64,000 nt of DNA from Actinophytocola xinjiangensis (GTDB taxonomy: Bacteria > Actinomycetota > Actinomycetes > Mycobacteriales > Pseudonocardiaceae), in assembly GCF_001921215.1 (NCBI RefSeq), contig NZ_MSIF01000018.1, forward strand, positions 104,914 through 168,913. Direction: 5' to 3'. Positions 8,880 through 16,718 of the stretch are shown here, one piece after another. A program made the translations under genes and the position numbers. Positions within the stretch are counted from its first letter, which is position 1. Every line of letters starts with the position of its first letter. The notes under the pieces are model-generated. The model saw only the letters and a list, made by a program, of their open reading frames with translations. It did no database searches and was not told where the DNA came from.

Positions 8880-8990
8880 ATCAGCTCGTTGTCCACGGTC
8901 CGCGACGCCGTCCCCGGCGAAGATCAGATTGAACCGGCCGACAACCGAACCGTCCTCGGCGACCAGCACGTGGAATGGGACACTGTCGCG
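8880..8990 (-). pseudogene. Remnant of a GNAT acetyltransferase
   Basis: The minus strand reads 'VPFHVLVAEDGSVVGRFNL' followed by 'FAGDGVADRG'. This is the central beta-strand region of GNAT acetyltransferases (typical form: HVLVxEDGSVxGRFNLxDxxDGxAELG). The acetyl-CoA-binding 'RGxG/A' part and the rest are missing and there is no start or stop that makes a gene. It lies where the next plus-strand gene begins, so that gene's 5' region may have been built on old coding sequence. Confidence 0.45.
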
Positions 8991-9845
8991 ATGCGCGACG
9001 ATCTCGATCTCATTCGGGCGGCGTTCGCCGGTTCGGCGTTGGCTGGGCTGCCGATCGGGCACGGGCCGGCGGGGACCGTCCTCGTCGGCGGTGTCGGGCC
9101 CGATCGGCTGCACGAGGCCTGGCGGGTGGCCGACGCCGTGGTGCCGGACACCGGGCGGTTGCCGGTCGTGGTCACCGACGACTTCGGTGACGCGCTGACG
9201 TTGCGGTCCGAGCCAGAGCCTGGCCCGTCGGAGTCGGAGTTACGGGCGTTCGTCGAGGCCGCCGTGGTGGCCGAGCCCTGGCTGGCGTTCCGCCACTACC
9301 GGGAGGACGACGAGGTCGACGAGGGTGAGGTCGAGGACTACGCGAGTGGGATGGCCGGCGTCGACCTGACGGCCCTGGCGTCGACCGTGCCGCTGCCGAC
9401 TCCGCTCCCGACGCTGGAGCGGGCACTGTACGACCGGCTGCTCACCGACGCCGACCTGCACGCCGAGGTCCTGGACACCGTGCGGTTCGCGTCCCGGACC
9501 GACTACTGGTTCACGCCTGACCGCGTGCTGCTCATGTTGCTGCCCACCAGCGACGTCCGCGCCTGCGCGTACTGGGTCGACTTCTACGGTGCGCTCACCC
9601 GGGAGGACCAGCACCGGCTCGGCGAGGTGCTGGCGCAGTGGCGCGAGCGGTGGGATGCCCGCCTGGTCGCGTCGTGGGGCACCATGCTGCAGTTCCAGGT
9701 GGGTCGTCGCCCGCTGCCGGGTGACCAGGCGTGGGCCGCGGCCGGTCAGCTCCTGGCGCTCGCGCCGAACCTTCCCCTGACCCAGTGGGAGCTCGCGGTG
9801 GCCCTGCCCGCCGGCGACGCGTGGTTCGTGCACAACCGGCCGTGA
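8991..9845 (+). CDS. Hypothetical protein, possibly DUF4253-like
   Basis: A 284-residue soluble protein with no signal peptide and clear high-GC codon bias. The C-terminal half ('WVDFYGALTREDQHRLGEVL', 'WRERWDARLVASWGTMLQF', ending 'GDAWFVHNRP') loosely resembles DUF4253-type proteins, which have a Trp-rich core and a conserved Ala/Pro-rich end; this is a weak match by eye. Residues ~105-120 are strongly acidic ('YREDDEVDEGEVEDYASG'). Start ATG 8991 is preceded by GGAATGGGA; a longer frame from 8889 overlaps the GNAT remnant and is less likely. It stands alone between the winged-helix gene and a small membrane protein. Function unknown. Confidence 0.6.
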   Translation: MRDDLDLIRAAFAGSALAGLPIGHGPAGTVLVGGVGPDRLHEAWRVADAVVPDTGRLPVVVTDDFGDALTLRSEPEPGPSESELRAFVEAAVVAEPWLAFRHYREDDEVDEGEVEDYASGMAGVDLTALASTVPLPTPLPTLERALYDRLLTDADLHAEVLDTVRFASRTDYWFTPDRVLLMLLPTSDVRACAYWVDFYGALTREDQHRLGEVLAQWRERWDARLVASWGTMLQFQVGRRPLPGDQAWAAAGQLLALAPNLPLTQWELAVALPAGDAWFVHNRP

Positions 9846-10029
9846 CCGACGCCCGTGCGCGGGACAAACCCCTGGCAGCGCGGGTGTCCGACCTTGTCCG
9901 CACTTGCCGGACCCGGTCCCGCGGTGCTGTGTGGAGGGTAGCGTCACCCGCGCGTCACGGTGGTCCGTGACGGTCGACCGGGGCCGAACCGGCACACCAG
10001 GTCAGGGGTGAAAGGGGTTTTTCTCCACC

Positions 10030-10290
10030 ATGAAGATGTTGTTGGCCACACTGGGCTGGGCGCTCACCGTCGCCGGGCTCGGCCTGTTCATCGCGGCCGT
10101 CGTGGACGGCGTCGACAAGACCGAGAACGGGCCCGTCGTCGGTCCGGCCGCCACGTTCGTCCTCGCGGGCGCGGTGTTCGTGCTGGCGAGTCTGTTCGCC
10201 GGTCACCGGCCACCGGTCCCGACGACCGCTCCGATGCCGCCGCGACACCCGGGCCCGCCCGGGCCACCGTTTCCCGGCCAGTCCCGCTGA
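10030..10290 (+). CDS. Small two-helix membrane protein
   Basis: An 86-residue protein with two predicted membrane helices (residues ~4-26, 'LATLGWALTVAGLGLFIAAVV', and ~38-58, 'PAATFVLAGAVFVLASLFAG') and a Pro-rich cytoplasmic or extracellular tail. AAAGGGG precedes the ATG by about 11 bases. A TANNNT element (TAGCGT, 9939-9944) in the 184-base upstream gap may be its promoter. Followed after 104 bases by another membrane protein gene. No family recognised. Confidence 0.6.
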   Translation: MKMLLATLGWALTVAGLGLFIAAVVDGVDKTENGPVVGPAATFVLAGAVFVLASLFAGHRPPVPTTAPMPPRHPGPPGPPFPGQSR

Positions 10291-10394
10291 CGCTCCGGGC
10301 GTCCTCAGCGTTGTCTCAGGGTCGATGGTCGACGCTGTGGGTGTGGGCGGCCGGTGACCGGGGCGGGCGCCGCTGAGCGGGGAGGGACGCGCGG

Positions 10395-11378
10395 GTGAGC
10401 ACTGTCGGGGAGGCACCGCGGCGCGGGCCGGGGCGGCTGCGGGTCGCGGTGTGCTGGATCACGATCGGGTCCTGTGTGCCCTACCTGGTGCTCAAGGTGC
10501 TGTGGTTGTTCGGTTCCACCGCCGGTGCCGCTGATGCCGAGGGCGCGGCCGAGTTGTTGGACGTGCGACACATCGTGGGCGACGTGGTGACCGCGGCGAT
10601 GGAACTGTTCGCGGTGGCGCTGGTGCTGGCGTTGACCTACCCGTGGGGTCGCCGGCTGCCCGCGGCGGTGGTCGCCGCGCCGATCTGGTTGGCCACCGGG
10701 TTGCTGGCGCCGATCGCGGTCGGGCTGCCGCTCGGTCTGGTGGCCCAGGCGTTCGCCGGCGGCACGCCGGCCCCGGCCGGCAACGGGCTCGACGGCTGGG
10801 TCTTCGCCCTCGTGTACGGGGGGTTCGTCGTGCAGGCGGTCGGGTTGCCGTTCGCGTTCGTCGCGCACGCGCGGGAGCGCTGGCCCCAGGTGTTCCGGTT
10901 ACGTCTGAACCAGCCGCACCGCCCGGTGGCCGGTCCTCGCCGGCTCACGGTGGTCACGGTCGCGGTCACCGCCGGCTACGCGGCGATCCTGGTGGTGTGG
11001 TCGGTGACCGGGTCCCGCTGGGGTGGCCCGGCGGGATTCGACACCGTCGCCCAGCGGACCGCGTTGCTCTCGACCGGCCTGCTCGTCCTGTTCGGCGCCG
11101 TCGCGGTCCCGGTCCTGCTGTGGTGGCGAGGACCCTGGCCTGTCGTGGGACCGCTGGTCCTCGCGTGGATCGGCACCAGCGTGACGGTCACCGCGGGCCC
11201 CACCCATCTCGCGCTCAGCAACCACGGCACCGTGAGCGTGCCGCTGGTGTCGGTCTCGCTGGTCGCGACCGTGGCGGGGCTGGTGCTCACCCGCAGCGCG
11301 ATCCGCGCGCTACCGCCCGCGGAGTTCGCGGGCGGGTCAGGGCGTTCCCTGATTCGGCGATCGGAGCCGGTCGGGTAG
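10395..11378 (+). CDS. Polytopic membrane protein of unknown function
   Basis: A 327-residue integral membrane protein with about eight hydrophobic segments, starting with 'VCWITIGSCVPYLVLKVLWL' near residue 17 and ending with a short charged tail 'RRSEPVG'. The central loop 'AHARERWPQVFRLRL' is basic and probably cytoplasmic. Similar proteins are common and unnamed in actinomycetes. GTG 10395 follows a GGGGAGGGA ribosome-binding site. It lies 10 bases upstream of the acylase gene, so the two are probably co-transcribed, but no functional link is evident. Confidence 0.7.
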   Translation: MSTVGEAPRRGPGRLRVAVCWITIGSCVPYLVLKVLWLFGSTAGAADAEGAAELLDVRHIVGDVVTAAMELFAVALVLALTYPWGRRLPAAVVAAPIWLATGLLAPIAVGLPLGLVAQAFAGGTPAPAGNGLDGWVFALVYGGFVVQAVGLPFAFVAHARERWPQVFRLRLNQPHRPVAGPRRLTVVTVAVTAGYAAILVVWSVTGSRWGGPAGFDTVAQRTALLSTGLLVLFGAVAVPVLLWWRGPWPVVGPLVLAWIGTSVTVTAGPTHLALSNHGTVSVPLVSVSLVATVAGLVLTRSAIRALPPAEFAGGSGRSLIRRSEPVG

Positions 11379-11388
11379 GAAAGTGGTC

Positions 11389-13779
11389 ATGCGAAGGAAA
11401 ATCCGGACCGTCGCGGTGATCTCTGCCGCCGCGACGGTGTTGACCATGGTTTCGGGGGTTGCCGCCGGTGCGCCGGCGCGCACCGAGTTACGGGAGGGGC
11501 ACCGGCTCGCGGCCGACATCCGGTACACCGAGTACGGGATCCCGCACATCAAGGCGCACGACTTCGCCGGCGTCGGCTACGGCTACGGGTACGCCGCCGC
11601 GAAGGACAACGTCTGTGTCCTGGCCGACACGTACCTGACCGTCGACGCCCAGCGGGCCAGGTATCTCGGCGCGGACGCCCCGGGGAACTCGGCGTTCGGC
11701 TCGGCGCGCACCAGTCTCGCCAGCGACCTGCACTTCCAGCAGGTCAACGACTCCCGGGTGGTGGAGCGCGCCGTGGCCGCGCCGGCACCGGGCGGCCCGC
11801 GCGCGGAGGTCCGGGAGATCGTCCGCGGCTACGTCGCCGGCTACAACCGTTGGCTGCGCGACACCGGCCGCTCACGGATCTCCGACCCCGCCTGCCGGGG
11901 CGCCGAGTGGGTACGTCCGATCAGCGAACTCCAGGTGTACCGCCACTTCCACGCGCTGACCACAATCGCCGGCCAGGGTCAGGCGATCGACGGGATCGCC
12001 GCCGCGACACCGCCGTCGGCGCCCAGCGACCCCGCGCCGGTTCCCCCGGACGCGGCGCAGCGGGTCCGCTCCGCGCTCGGCGATCGCGCCGACATGGGCA
12101 GCAACGGCATCGCGGTCGGCCGGGACGGCACCGCGAACGGGCGAGGGCTGCTGCTGGGCAACCCGCACTACCCGTGGCACGGCGGCCGCCGGTTCTGGCA
12201 GGCGCAGCTGACCGTGCCCGGCAAGCTCGACGTCAGCGGCGCCAGCCTGCTCGGCCTGCCTCTGATCCAGATCGGCTTCAACAAGGACGTGGCGTGGACC
12301 CACACCGTCGCCACCCCGACCACCTTCGGCCTCTACGAGGTCAGCCTGGTGCCCGGCGACCCGACGAGCTATCTCGTCGACGGCCGGGCGGAGCGGATGA
12401 CCAGCCGCCTCGTGCGGGTGGAGGTCCGCGACGAGGACGGGTCGATCGGCACCGTGGAGCGCACGCTCTACTCCACGCGTTACGGCCCGGTCCTGTCTCC
12501 GGTCTTCGGCCTGCCGCTGAACTGGACGACCGCGACCGCGTTCACGATCCGCGACGCCAACCAGGGCAACCTGCGCGGCCTGAACACCTGGTTCGACCTG
12601 GGCCGGACCCGCAGCACGAACGACGTCGTCGACGTGCTGTCGCGCACGCAGGGCGTGCCGTGGGTCAACACGATCGCCACCGACCAGTCCGGTCGCGCGC
12701 TGTTCGCCGACGTCCAGGTGGTCCCGCACGTGACCGACGAGTTGGCCGCCCGGTGCAACACGCCGCTCGGCCGGGCGATCTTCCCCGGCTCCGGGATCTC
12801 CGTGCTCGACGGCGCGCGGGGCGACTGTGCGTGGGGCCGCGACCGGGACGCGCTCGTGCCGGGGATCTTCGGTCCCGCCAGGATGCCGGTGCTCACCAGG
12901 TCCGACTACGTCGAGAACTCCAACGACAGCGCGTGGTTGTCCAACCCGCGCCAGCCGATCACCGGCTACCCGAGGATCATCGGTGACCTCGGCACCGAGC
13001 GCTCTCCCCGCACCCGCATGGGCATCACGGCGGTCGAGGAGGAGCTGGGGTCGTTCACCCGCCGGTCGATGCAGGATCTGTTGTTCGGTGACCGCAGCTT
13101 CGTCGGCGAACGCGAGGCCGGGCGGGTCGCCGAGCTGTGTGCGTCGCTGCCAGGCGGGCTGGCGCCGACGACCGGCGGCGGCACCGTCGCGGTCGGCGAC
13201 GCGTGTACCGCACTGTCCCGTTGGGACGCGACGATGAGGGCCGGCAGCCGGGGCGCGCTGCTGTTCGAACGGTTCTGGTTGCGGGTGGAGGCGCATGACC
13301 TGTGGCTGGTCCCGTTCGACCCGGCCGATCCGGTGGGCACCCCCCACACGCTCGACACGGCGGACCCGTCGGTGGCGGTGGCTCTCGGTGACGCGATCGC
13401 CGAGCTGCGGGCGGCGGGCATCGAGCCGGACGCGCCGCTCGGGGAGAACTTCGTGGTCGTCCGTGACGGCGAGCGGATTCCCGTCCACGGCGGGCACAAC
13501 TCGCACGGCGTCCTCAACATGATCATCTCCACGTGGGATCCGACGGCGGGCGGCGTCGAGGTGGTGCACGGGTCGAGCCACATCCAGGCCGTGTCCTACA
13601 CCGGTGGCCGTTGCCCGGACGCGGCGACACTGCTGACCTTCTCGCAGTCGAGCGATCCCGGTTCGCCGCACTTCGCCGACCAGACGAGGTTGTTCTCGGA
13701 CGGGAAGTGGGTCCGGTCCCGCTTCTGTGAGCGGGACATCCTGTCCTCGCCGGCGCTGAGGGTGGTTCGGTTGCGCTGA
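11389..13779 (+). CDS. Secreted penicillin/aculeacin-acylase family Ntn hydrolase
   Basis: A 796-residue precursor of an exported amidase. A Sec signal peptide spans ~1-30 (ending 'GVAAGAPA'). The alpha chain runs to Gly237, where autocatalytic cleavage should expose Ser238 in 'ADMGSNGIAVG' as the N-terminal nucleophile of the beta chain. 'GLLLGNPHYPWHGGRRFW' and 'DYVENSNDSAWLSNPRQP', holding the oxyanion-hole Asn, match aculeacin A acylase and echinocandin or lipopeptide deacylases better than penicillin G acylase. The likely reaction is removal of an acyl chain from an amide, such as a lipopeptide or acyl-homoserine lactone; substrate is inference. ATG 11389 has AGGAAAG 7 bases upstream. 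A strong hairpin follows the stop. Confidence 0.9.
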   Translation: MRRKIRTVAVISAAATVLTMVSGVAAGAPARTELREGHRLAADIRYTEYGIPHIKAHDFAGVGYGYGYAAAKDNVCVLADTYLTVDAQRARYLGADAPGNSAFGSARTSLASDLHFQQVNDSRVVERAVAAPAPGGPRAEVREIVRGYVAGYNRWLRDTGRSRISDPACRGAEWVRPISELQVYRHFHALTTIAGQGQAIDGIAAATPPSAPSDPAPVPPDAAQRVRSALGDRADMGSNGIAVGRDGTANGRGLLLGNPHYPWHGGRRFWQAQLTVPGKLDVSGASLLGLPLIQIGFNKDVAWTHTVATPTTFGLYEVSLVPGDPTSYLVDGRAERMTSRLVRVEVRDEDGSIGTVERTLYSTRYGPVLSPVFGLPLNWTTATAFTIRDANQGNLRGLNTWFDLGRTRSTNDVVDVLSRTQGVPWVNTIATDQSGRALFADVQVVPHVTDELAARCNTPLGRAIFPGSGISVLDGARGDCAWGRDRDALVPGIFGPARMPVLTRSDYVENSNDSAWLSNPRQPITGYPRIIGDLGTERSPRTRMGITAVEEELGSFTRRSMQDLLFGDRSFVGEREAGRVAELCASLPGGLAPTTGGGTVAVGDACTALSRWDATMRAGSRGALLFERFWLRVEAHDLWLVPFDPADPVGTPHTLDTADPSVAVALGDAIAELRAAGIEPDAPLGENFVVVRDGERIPVHGGHNSHGVLNMIISTWDPTAGGVEVVHGSSHIQAVSYTGGRCPDAATLLTFSQSSDPGSPHFADQTRLFSDGKWVRSRFCERDILSSPALRVVRLR

Positions 13780-13785
13780 CCGCGA

Positions 13786-13819
13786 CCGTGCGCGGCCGTC
13801 GTCGGGCGGCCGCGCACGG
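13786..13819 (+). terminator. Hairpin terminator after the acylase gene
   Basis: A perfect 13-bp stem (CCGTGCGCGGCCG, 13786-13798, with its complement at 13807-13819) and an 8-base loop begins 6 bases after the acylase stop codon. It separates the acylase transcript from the lipoprotein gene at 13870. Confidence 0.85.
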
Positions 13820-13869
13820 GCCGGAGGGTTCCGGTTCCGGGGAGTCTCCTGGCTTGCCATCATGGGCGG

Positions 13870-14874
13870 ATGCGGGATGCCTGGTGGGGAGATCGTGGGT
13901 GGCGGCGGTGGCTGGTGGGCGCCGTGGCGGCGCTGGTGTTGGCGGGGTGCGCCGACGGTGGCGACGACGGCGGGGACGGCGCGCCGCCGCCGGCGACGGT
14001 GGCCGAGCTCGACCCGTGTGAGCTGCTCACCGCAGGAGATCAGGCCGACCTGCGACTGCGGGTGTCCGACCGGGCCGAGGAAGGCCACCGGCGGTCGTGC
14101 TCGTTCGTGACGACGAACGTGCTCGACGATCCGTCGCGGTCGGGGATCAGCGGTCTGGAGCTCGTTCTCCGGGACAGTGCCGCGCCGAACCGGGTCGCCG
14201 ACGCGCCACGGCTGGCCGAGACCTACCAGCGGGAACGCGACGCCGAGGTCACCACCACGACCGTCGAGGGCCGTACGGTTCTCCAGGTCGGGCCATCGAC
14301 GCTGCCCGTCGGCTGCCGGCTGCTGTTCCAGGTGAACGCGACCTCGTCGCTGGAGGCCGCGCCGCGTGGCGGCGGGCAGGACTGCGGGTTCCCCGACCTC
14401 ACCCGCCTGCTGGCGGCCACGCTGCCCGCCCCCGATTCCGAGGCTCCGCGCGCCGACCACGACCGGCCGGTCGACGTCCTCGGGCTCGACCCCTGCCAGC
14501 TGGTCCCCCAGGACCGGCAGGTCGCGCTGCGCCTGGGGAAGGGCACCGTCTCCGCCGAGGTCACCCGCTCCTGCCGCTACCACACCGGCGCCACCGCTCC
14601 CGGCGAACTCTCCCTCGTCAGCATCACCCTCTGGACCTCCGGCGCGGCGACCGGGGCGGACGACGGTGGGCAACCCACCCACGTGGTGAACGAGCGGACC
14701 GCCTACGAGACCCGGGACGACACCCGGTGCGCCTACCGGCTCGAGGTGACCGCGGCGACGTCCGTGGAGATCAGCAGCGTGGTGCTCGAACCGGGCGACG
14801 GCGAGACCGCGTGCCGCACCACCGCCGGTCTCGCCGCCGACATCGAGCCGGGACTGCCGCTGATCGCCACCTGA
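13870..14874 (+). CDS. DUF3558-type lipoprotein with two copies of the domain
   Basis: A 334-residue exported lipoprotein: Arg-rich N-terminus, hydrophobic stretch and lipobox 'LVLAGC' with lipidated Cys near residue 27. Two halves look like repeats of the DUF3558 fold common in actinomycete surface lipoproteins: 'ELDPCELLTAGDQADLRL' near residue 46 and 'GLDPCQLVPQDRQVALRL' near residue 207, each followed by a 'SCSF' / 'SCRY' Cys and a later Cys suggesting disulfides. Most family members have one domain. Function unknown; location outer face of the membrane. Confidence 0.8.
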   Translation: MRDAWWGDRGWRRWLVGAVAALVLAGCADGGDDGGDGAPPPATVAELDPCELLTAGDQADLRLRVSDRAEEGHRRSCSFVTTNVLDDPSRSGISGLELVLRDSAAPNRVADAPRLAETYQRERDAEVTTTTVEGRTVLQVGPSTLPVGCRLLFQVNATSSLEAAPRGGGQDCGFPDLTRLLAATLPAPDSEAPRADHDRPVDVLGLDPCQLVPQDRQVALRLGKGTVSAEVTRSCRYHTGATAPGELSLVSITLWTSGAATGADDGGQPTHVVNERTAYETRDDTRCAYRLEVTAATSVEISSVVLEPGDGETACRTTAGLAADIEPGLPLIAT

Positions 14875-14958
14875 CGGGCGGTACTGGGTGGGTGAGCTCG
14901 ACCCGGGAGGCCGTGCGGGATGTTGACCGGCGGGCCTGTTGGCGCGAGGGTACGTGCC

Positions 14959-15780
14959 ATGACGACGCTGTCCCAGGTTCCGGTGCGCGGTGGCGCCCTC
15001 ACGGTGGCGCGGTGGGGCGAACCGGCGGACGGACCGCCGGTGCTCGCGATCCACGGCATCACCGCCAACCACCTGGCGTGGGGCCTGGTCGCGCCGCTGG
15101 TCACCGGGCCGGTGGTGGCGCCGGACCTGCGCGGACGAGGGGGCAGTGGATCGCTGCCCGGCCCGTACGGGATGGCCGCGCACGCCGCCGACTGCGTCGC
15201 GGTGCTGGACGCGGCGGGCATCGACCGGGCGGTGGTGGTCGGGCACTCGATGGGCGGGTTCGTGGCGTCGGTGCTCGCGCACCGGTACCCGTCGCGGGTG
15301 GCGCGGCTCGTGCTGGTCGACGGGGGCACTCCGCTGGCGCTGCCCGACGGTGTCGGCCTGGAGGCGGCGCTCGGTCCCGCGGTGGCGCGCCTGTCGATGA
15401 CGTTCGCCTCCGCCGCCGACTACCACGACTTCTGGCGGCGGCACCCGTCGTTCGCCGTGTGGAACCCCGCCATTGAGTCCTATGTGGACTATGACCTCAC
15501 CGGAGCGGCGCCGCGGCTGCGCAGCGGGGTGAACGGCGACGCGGTCCGCGCCGACTTCGTCGACCTGCACGAGGGCGCCGAACCCCTGGCCGCCTACACG
15601 GCCCTGCCGCCGGACACCGTGTTCCTGCGGGCGGAGCGCGGCATGTTCGACCAGCCGGAGGGCCTCTACCCGGACCCGGCCGCGATCGGTCTCGCCGTGC
15701 GGACCGTGCCCGGCACCAACCACTACACGATCCTGCTCGGCGAGCCCGGCGCGCGCGCCGTCGCCGACGCGCTGGCCTGA
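14959..15780 (+). CDS. Alpha/beta-fold hydrolase
   Basis: A 273-residue cytosolic alpha/beta hydrolase. The N-terminal 'PPVLAIHGITANHLAW' gives the HG oxyanion motif, 'VVVGHSMGGFVASVLA' the nucleophile elbow with Ser near residue 99, and 'VPGTNHYTILLG' the catalytic His near the C-terminus. The 'DLRGRGGSG' segment is typical of esterase/haloperoxidase-like members. ATG 14959 is preceded by GCGAGGG; an earlier in-frame ATG at 14920 lacks a good site. Substrate unknown. It converges on the uronate dehydrogenase gene. Confidence 0.88.
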   Translation: MTTLSQVPVRGGALTVARWGEPADGPPVLAIHGITANHLAWGLVAPLVTGPVVAPDLRGRGGSGSLPGPYGMAAHAADCVAVLDAAGIDRAVVVGHSMGGFVASVLAHRYPSRVARLVLVDGGTPLALPDGVGLEAALGPAVARLSMTFASAADYHDFWRRHPSFAVWNPAIESYVDYDLTGAAPRLRSGVNGDAVRADFVDLHEGAEPLAAYTALPPDTVFLRAERGMFDQPEGLYPDPAAIGLAVRTVPGTNHYTILLGEPGARAVADALA

Positions 15781-15884
15781 GGAAGACGTTCGCGAAGCGG
15801 GTACTGGTCCCCACCCTGGCGGTGTTCGCCCTGCTTCTCACCCCGCCGAACGGTCCTCCCCGTCCGACGGCGTGAGACCGGCGT

Positions 15885-16703
15885 TCACATCTGATGTTCG
15901 CCAAGGGGGGTGAAGCAGAACTTGCCACCCAGCAGTGTCTGCTCGGGCGCCTCGGGATCTCCGTCGAAGTTCGCCAGAACCTCCTCGGCGTACACCTCCG
16001 AGTCGTCCCGCGGGTGGTAGCCGATCTCGTGTCCTGCCTCCAGTGACCACCAGCGTCGGGTGTTGGCGGAGATGCCCCACACCACTCGGAAACCGGGGGT
16101 CGGTGTCGACAGGCACGCTTCGAACAGTCGCGCGCCGTCCTCGGGTGACAGCCAGGTCCACAGGGACCGCGGATCCCACGGTTTCTCGAAGCACGAGCCG
16201 ATGCGCAGGCAGGTCACGTCCATCCCGAAACGGGAGTGGAACAGACTTCCCAGAGCCTCGACGGCCACTTTGCTGACGCCGTAATAGGTGTCCGGCCGGG
16301 GAAAGGACTCTGCCGCCAACCCGTTCTCGGGTGCCGCGCCGCGCTCGTGGAACCCGACCGCGTGGTTGCTCGACGCGAGCACGACCCGTCTGACGGCCGC
16401 GTCGCGCGCGGCTTCGAGGAGGACGCGGGTGCCGTCGACGTTGTTCGACAGGATGTCGGGCCACGGCGCCTCGACGCTGATCCCGCCCAGGTGAACGACC
16501 GCGTCGGCGCCGGCACAGGCGGCCAGCATCGCCCGCTCGTCGGTCACCGAGGCAGCGATCACCTCCACGGCCTCGCCCGGCGCGGGAGGATCCGGGTCGA
16601 CCACGTCGACCAGGCGCAGCACCCGGCCCTGCCGGGCGAGCCGGGTACGCATCATGCGTCCGACCCCGCCGCTGGCGCCGGTGACGACAATGGTCTCAGT
16701 CAT
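15885..16703 (-). CDS. udh: Uronate dehydrogenase (NAD-dependent)
   Basis: A 272-residue short-chain epimerase-type dehydrogenase. It matches uronate dehydrogenase, which oxidises D-glucuronate or D-galacturonate to the aldaric acid lactone with NAD+: Rossmann motif 'VTGASGGVGRMM', 'VHLGGISVEAPW', 'ASSNHAVGF' with the catalytic Ser, 'YYGVSKVAVEAL' with the Tyr-x3-Lys pair, 'LRIGSCFEKP', and 'VVWGISANTRRWWSLE'. All of these are diagnostic for Udh against other family members. Last gene of the TRAP-transporter operon, 15 bases after the DctP gene. This supports uronic acids as the transported substrate. It is the best-supported enzyme function in this operon. Confidence 0.9.
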   Translation of the reverse strand: MTETIVVTGASGGVGRMMRTRLARQGRVLRLVDVVDPDPPAPGEAVEVIAASVTDERAMLAACAGADAVVHLGGISVEAPWPDILSNNVDGTRVLLEAARDAAVRRVVLASSNHAVGFHERGAAPENGLAAESFPRPDTYYGVSKVAVEALGSLFHSRFGMDVTCLRIGSCFEKPWDPRSLWTWLSPEDGARLFEACLSTPTPGFRVVWGISANTRRWWSLEAGHEIGYHPRDDSEVYAEEVLANFDGDPEAPEQTLLGGKFCFTPLGEHQM

Positions 16704-16718
16704 GCCGTTGGTTCCTTC

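Noticed and set aside
11872..15723. Very long minus-strand open frame (~1280 codons) opposite the acylase, lipoprotein and hydrolase genes
   Set aside because: It is a GC-bias shadow: the translation is Arg/Gly/Val/His-rich low-complexity sequence with no domain, and all three plus-strand genes under it have clear motifs and correct codon bias.
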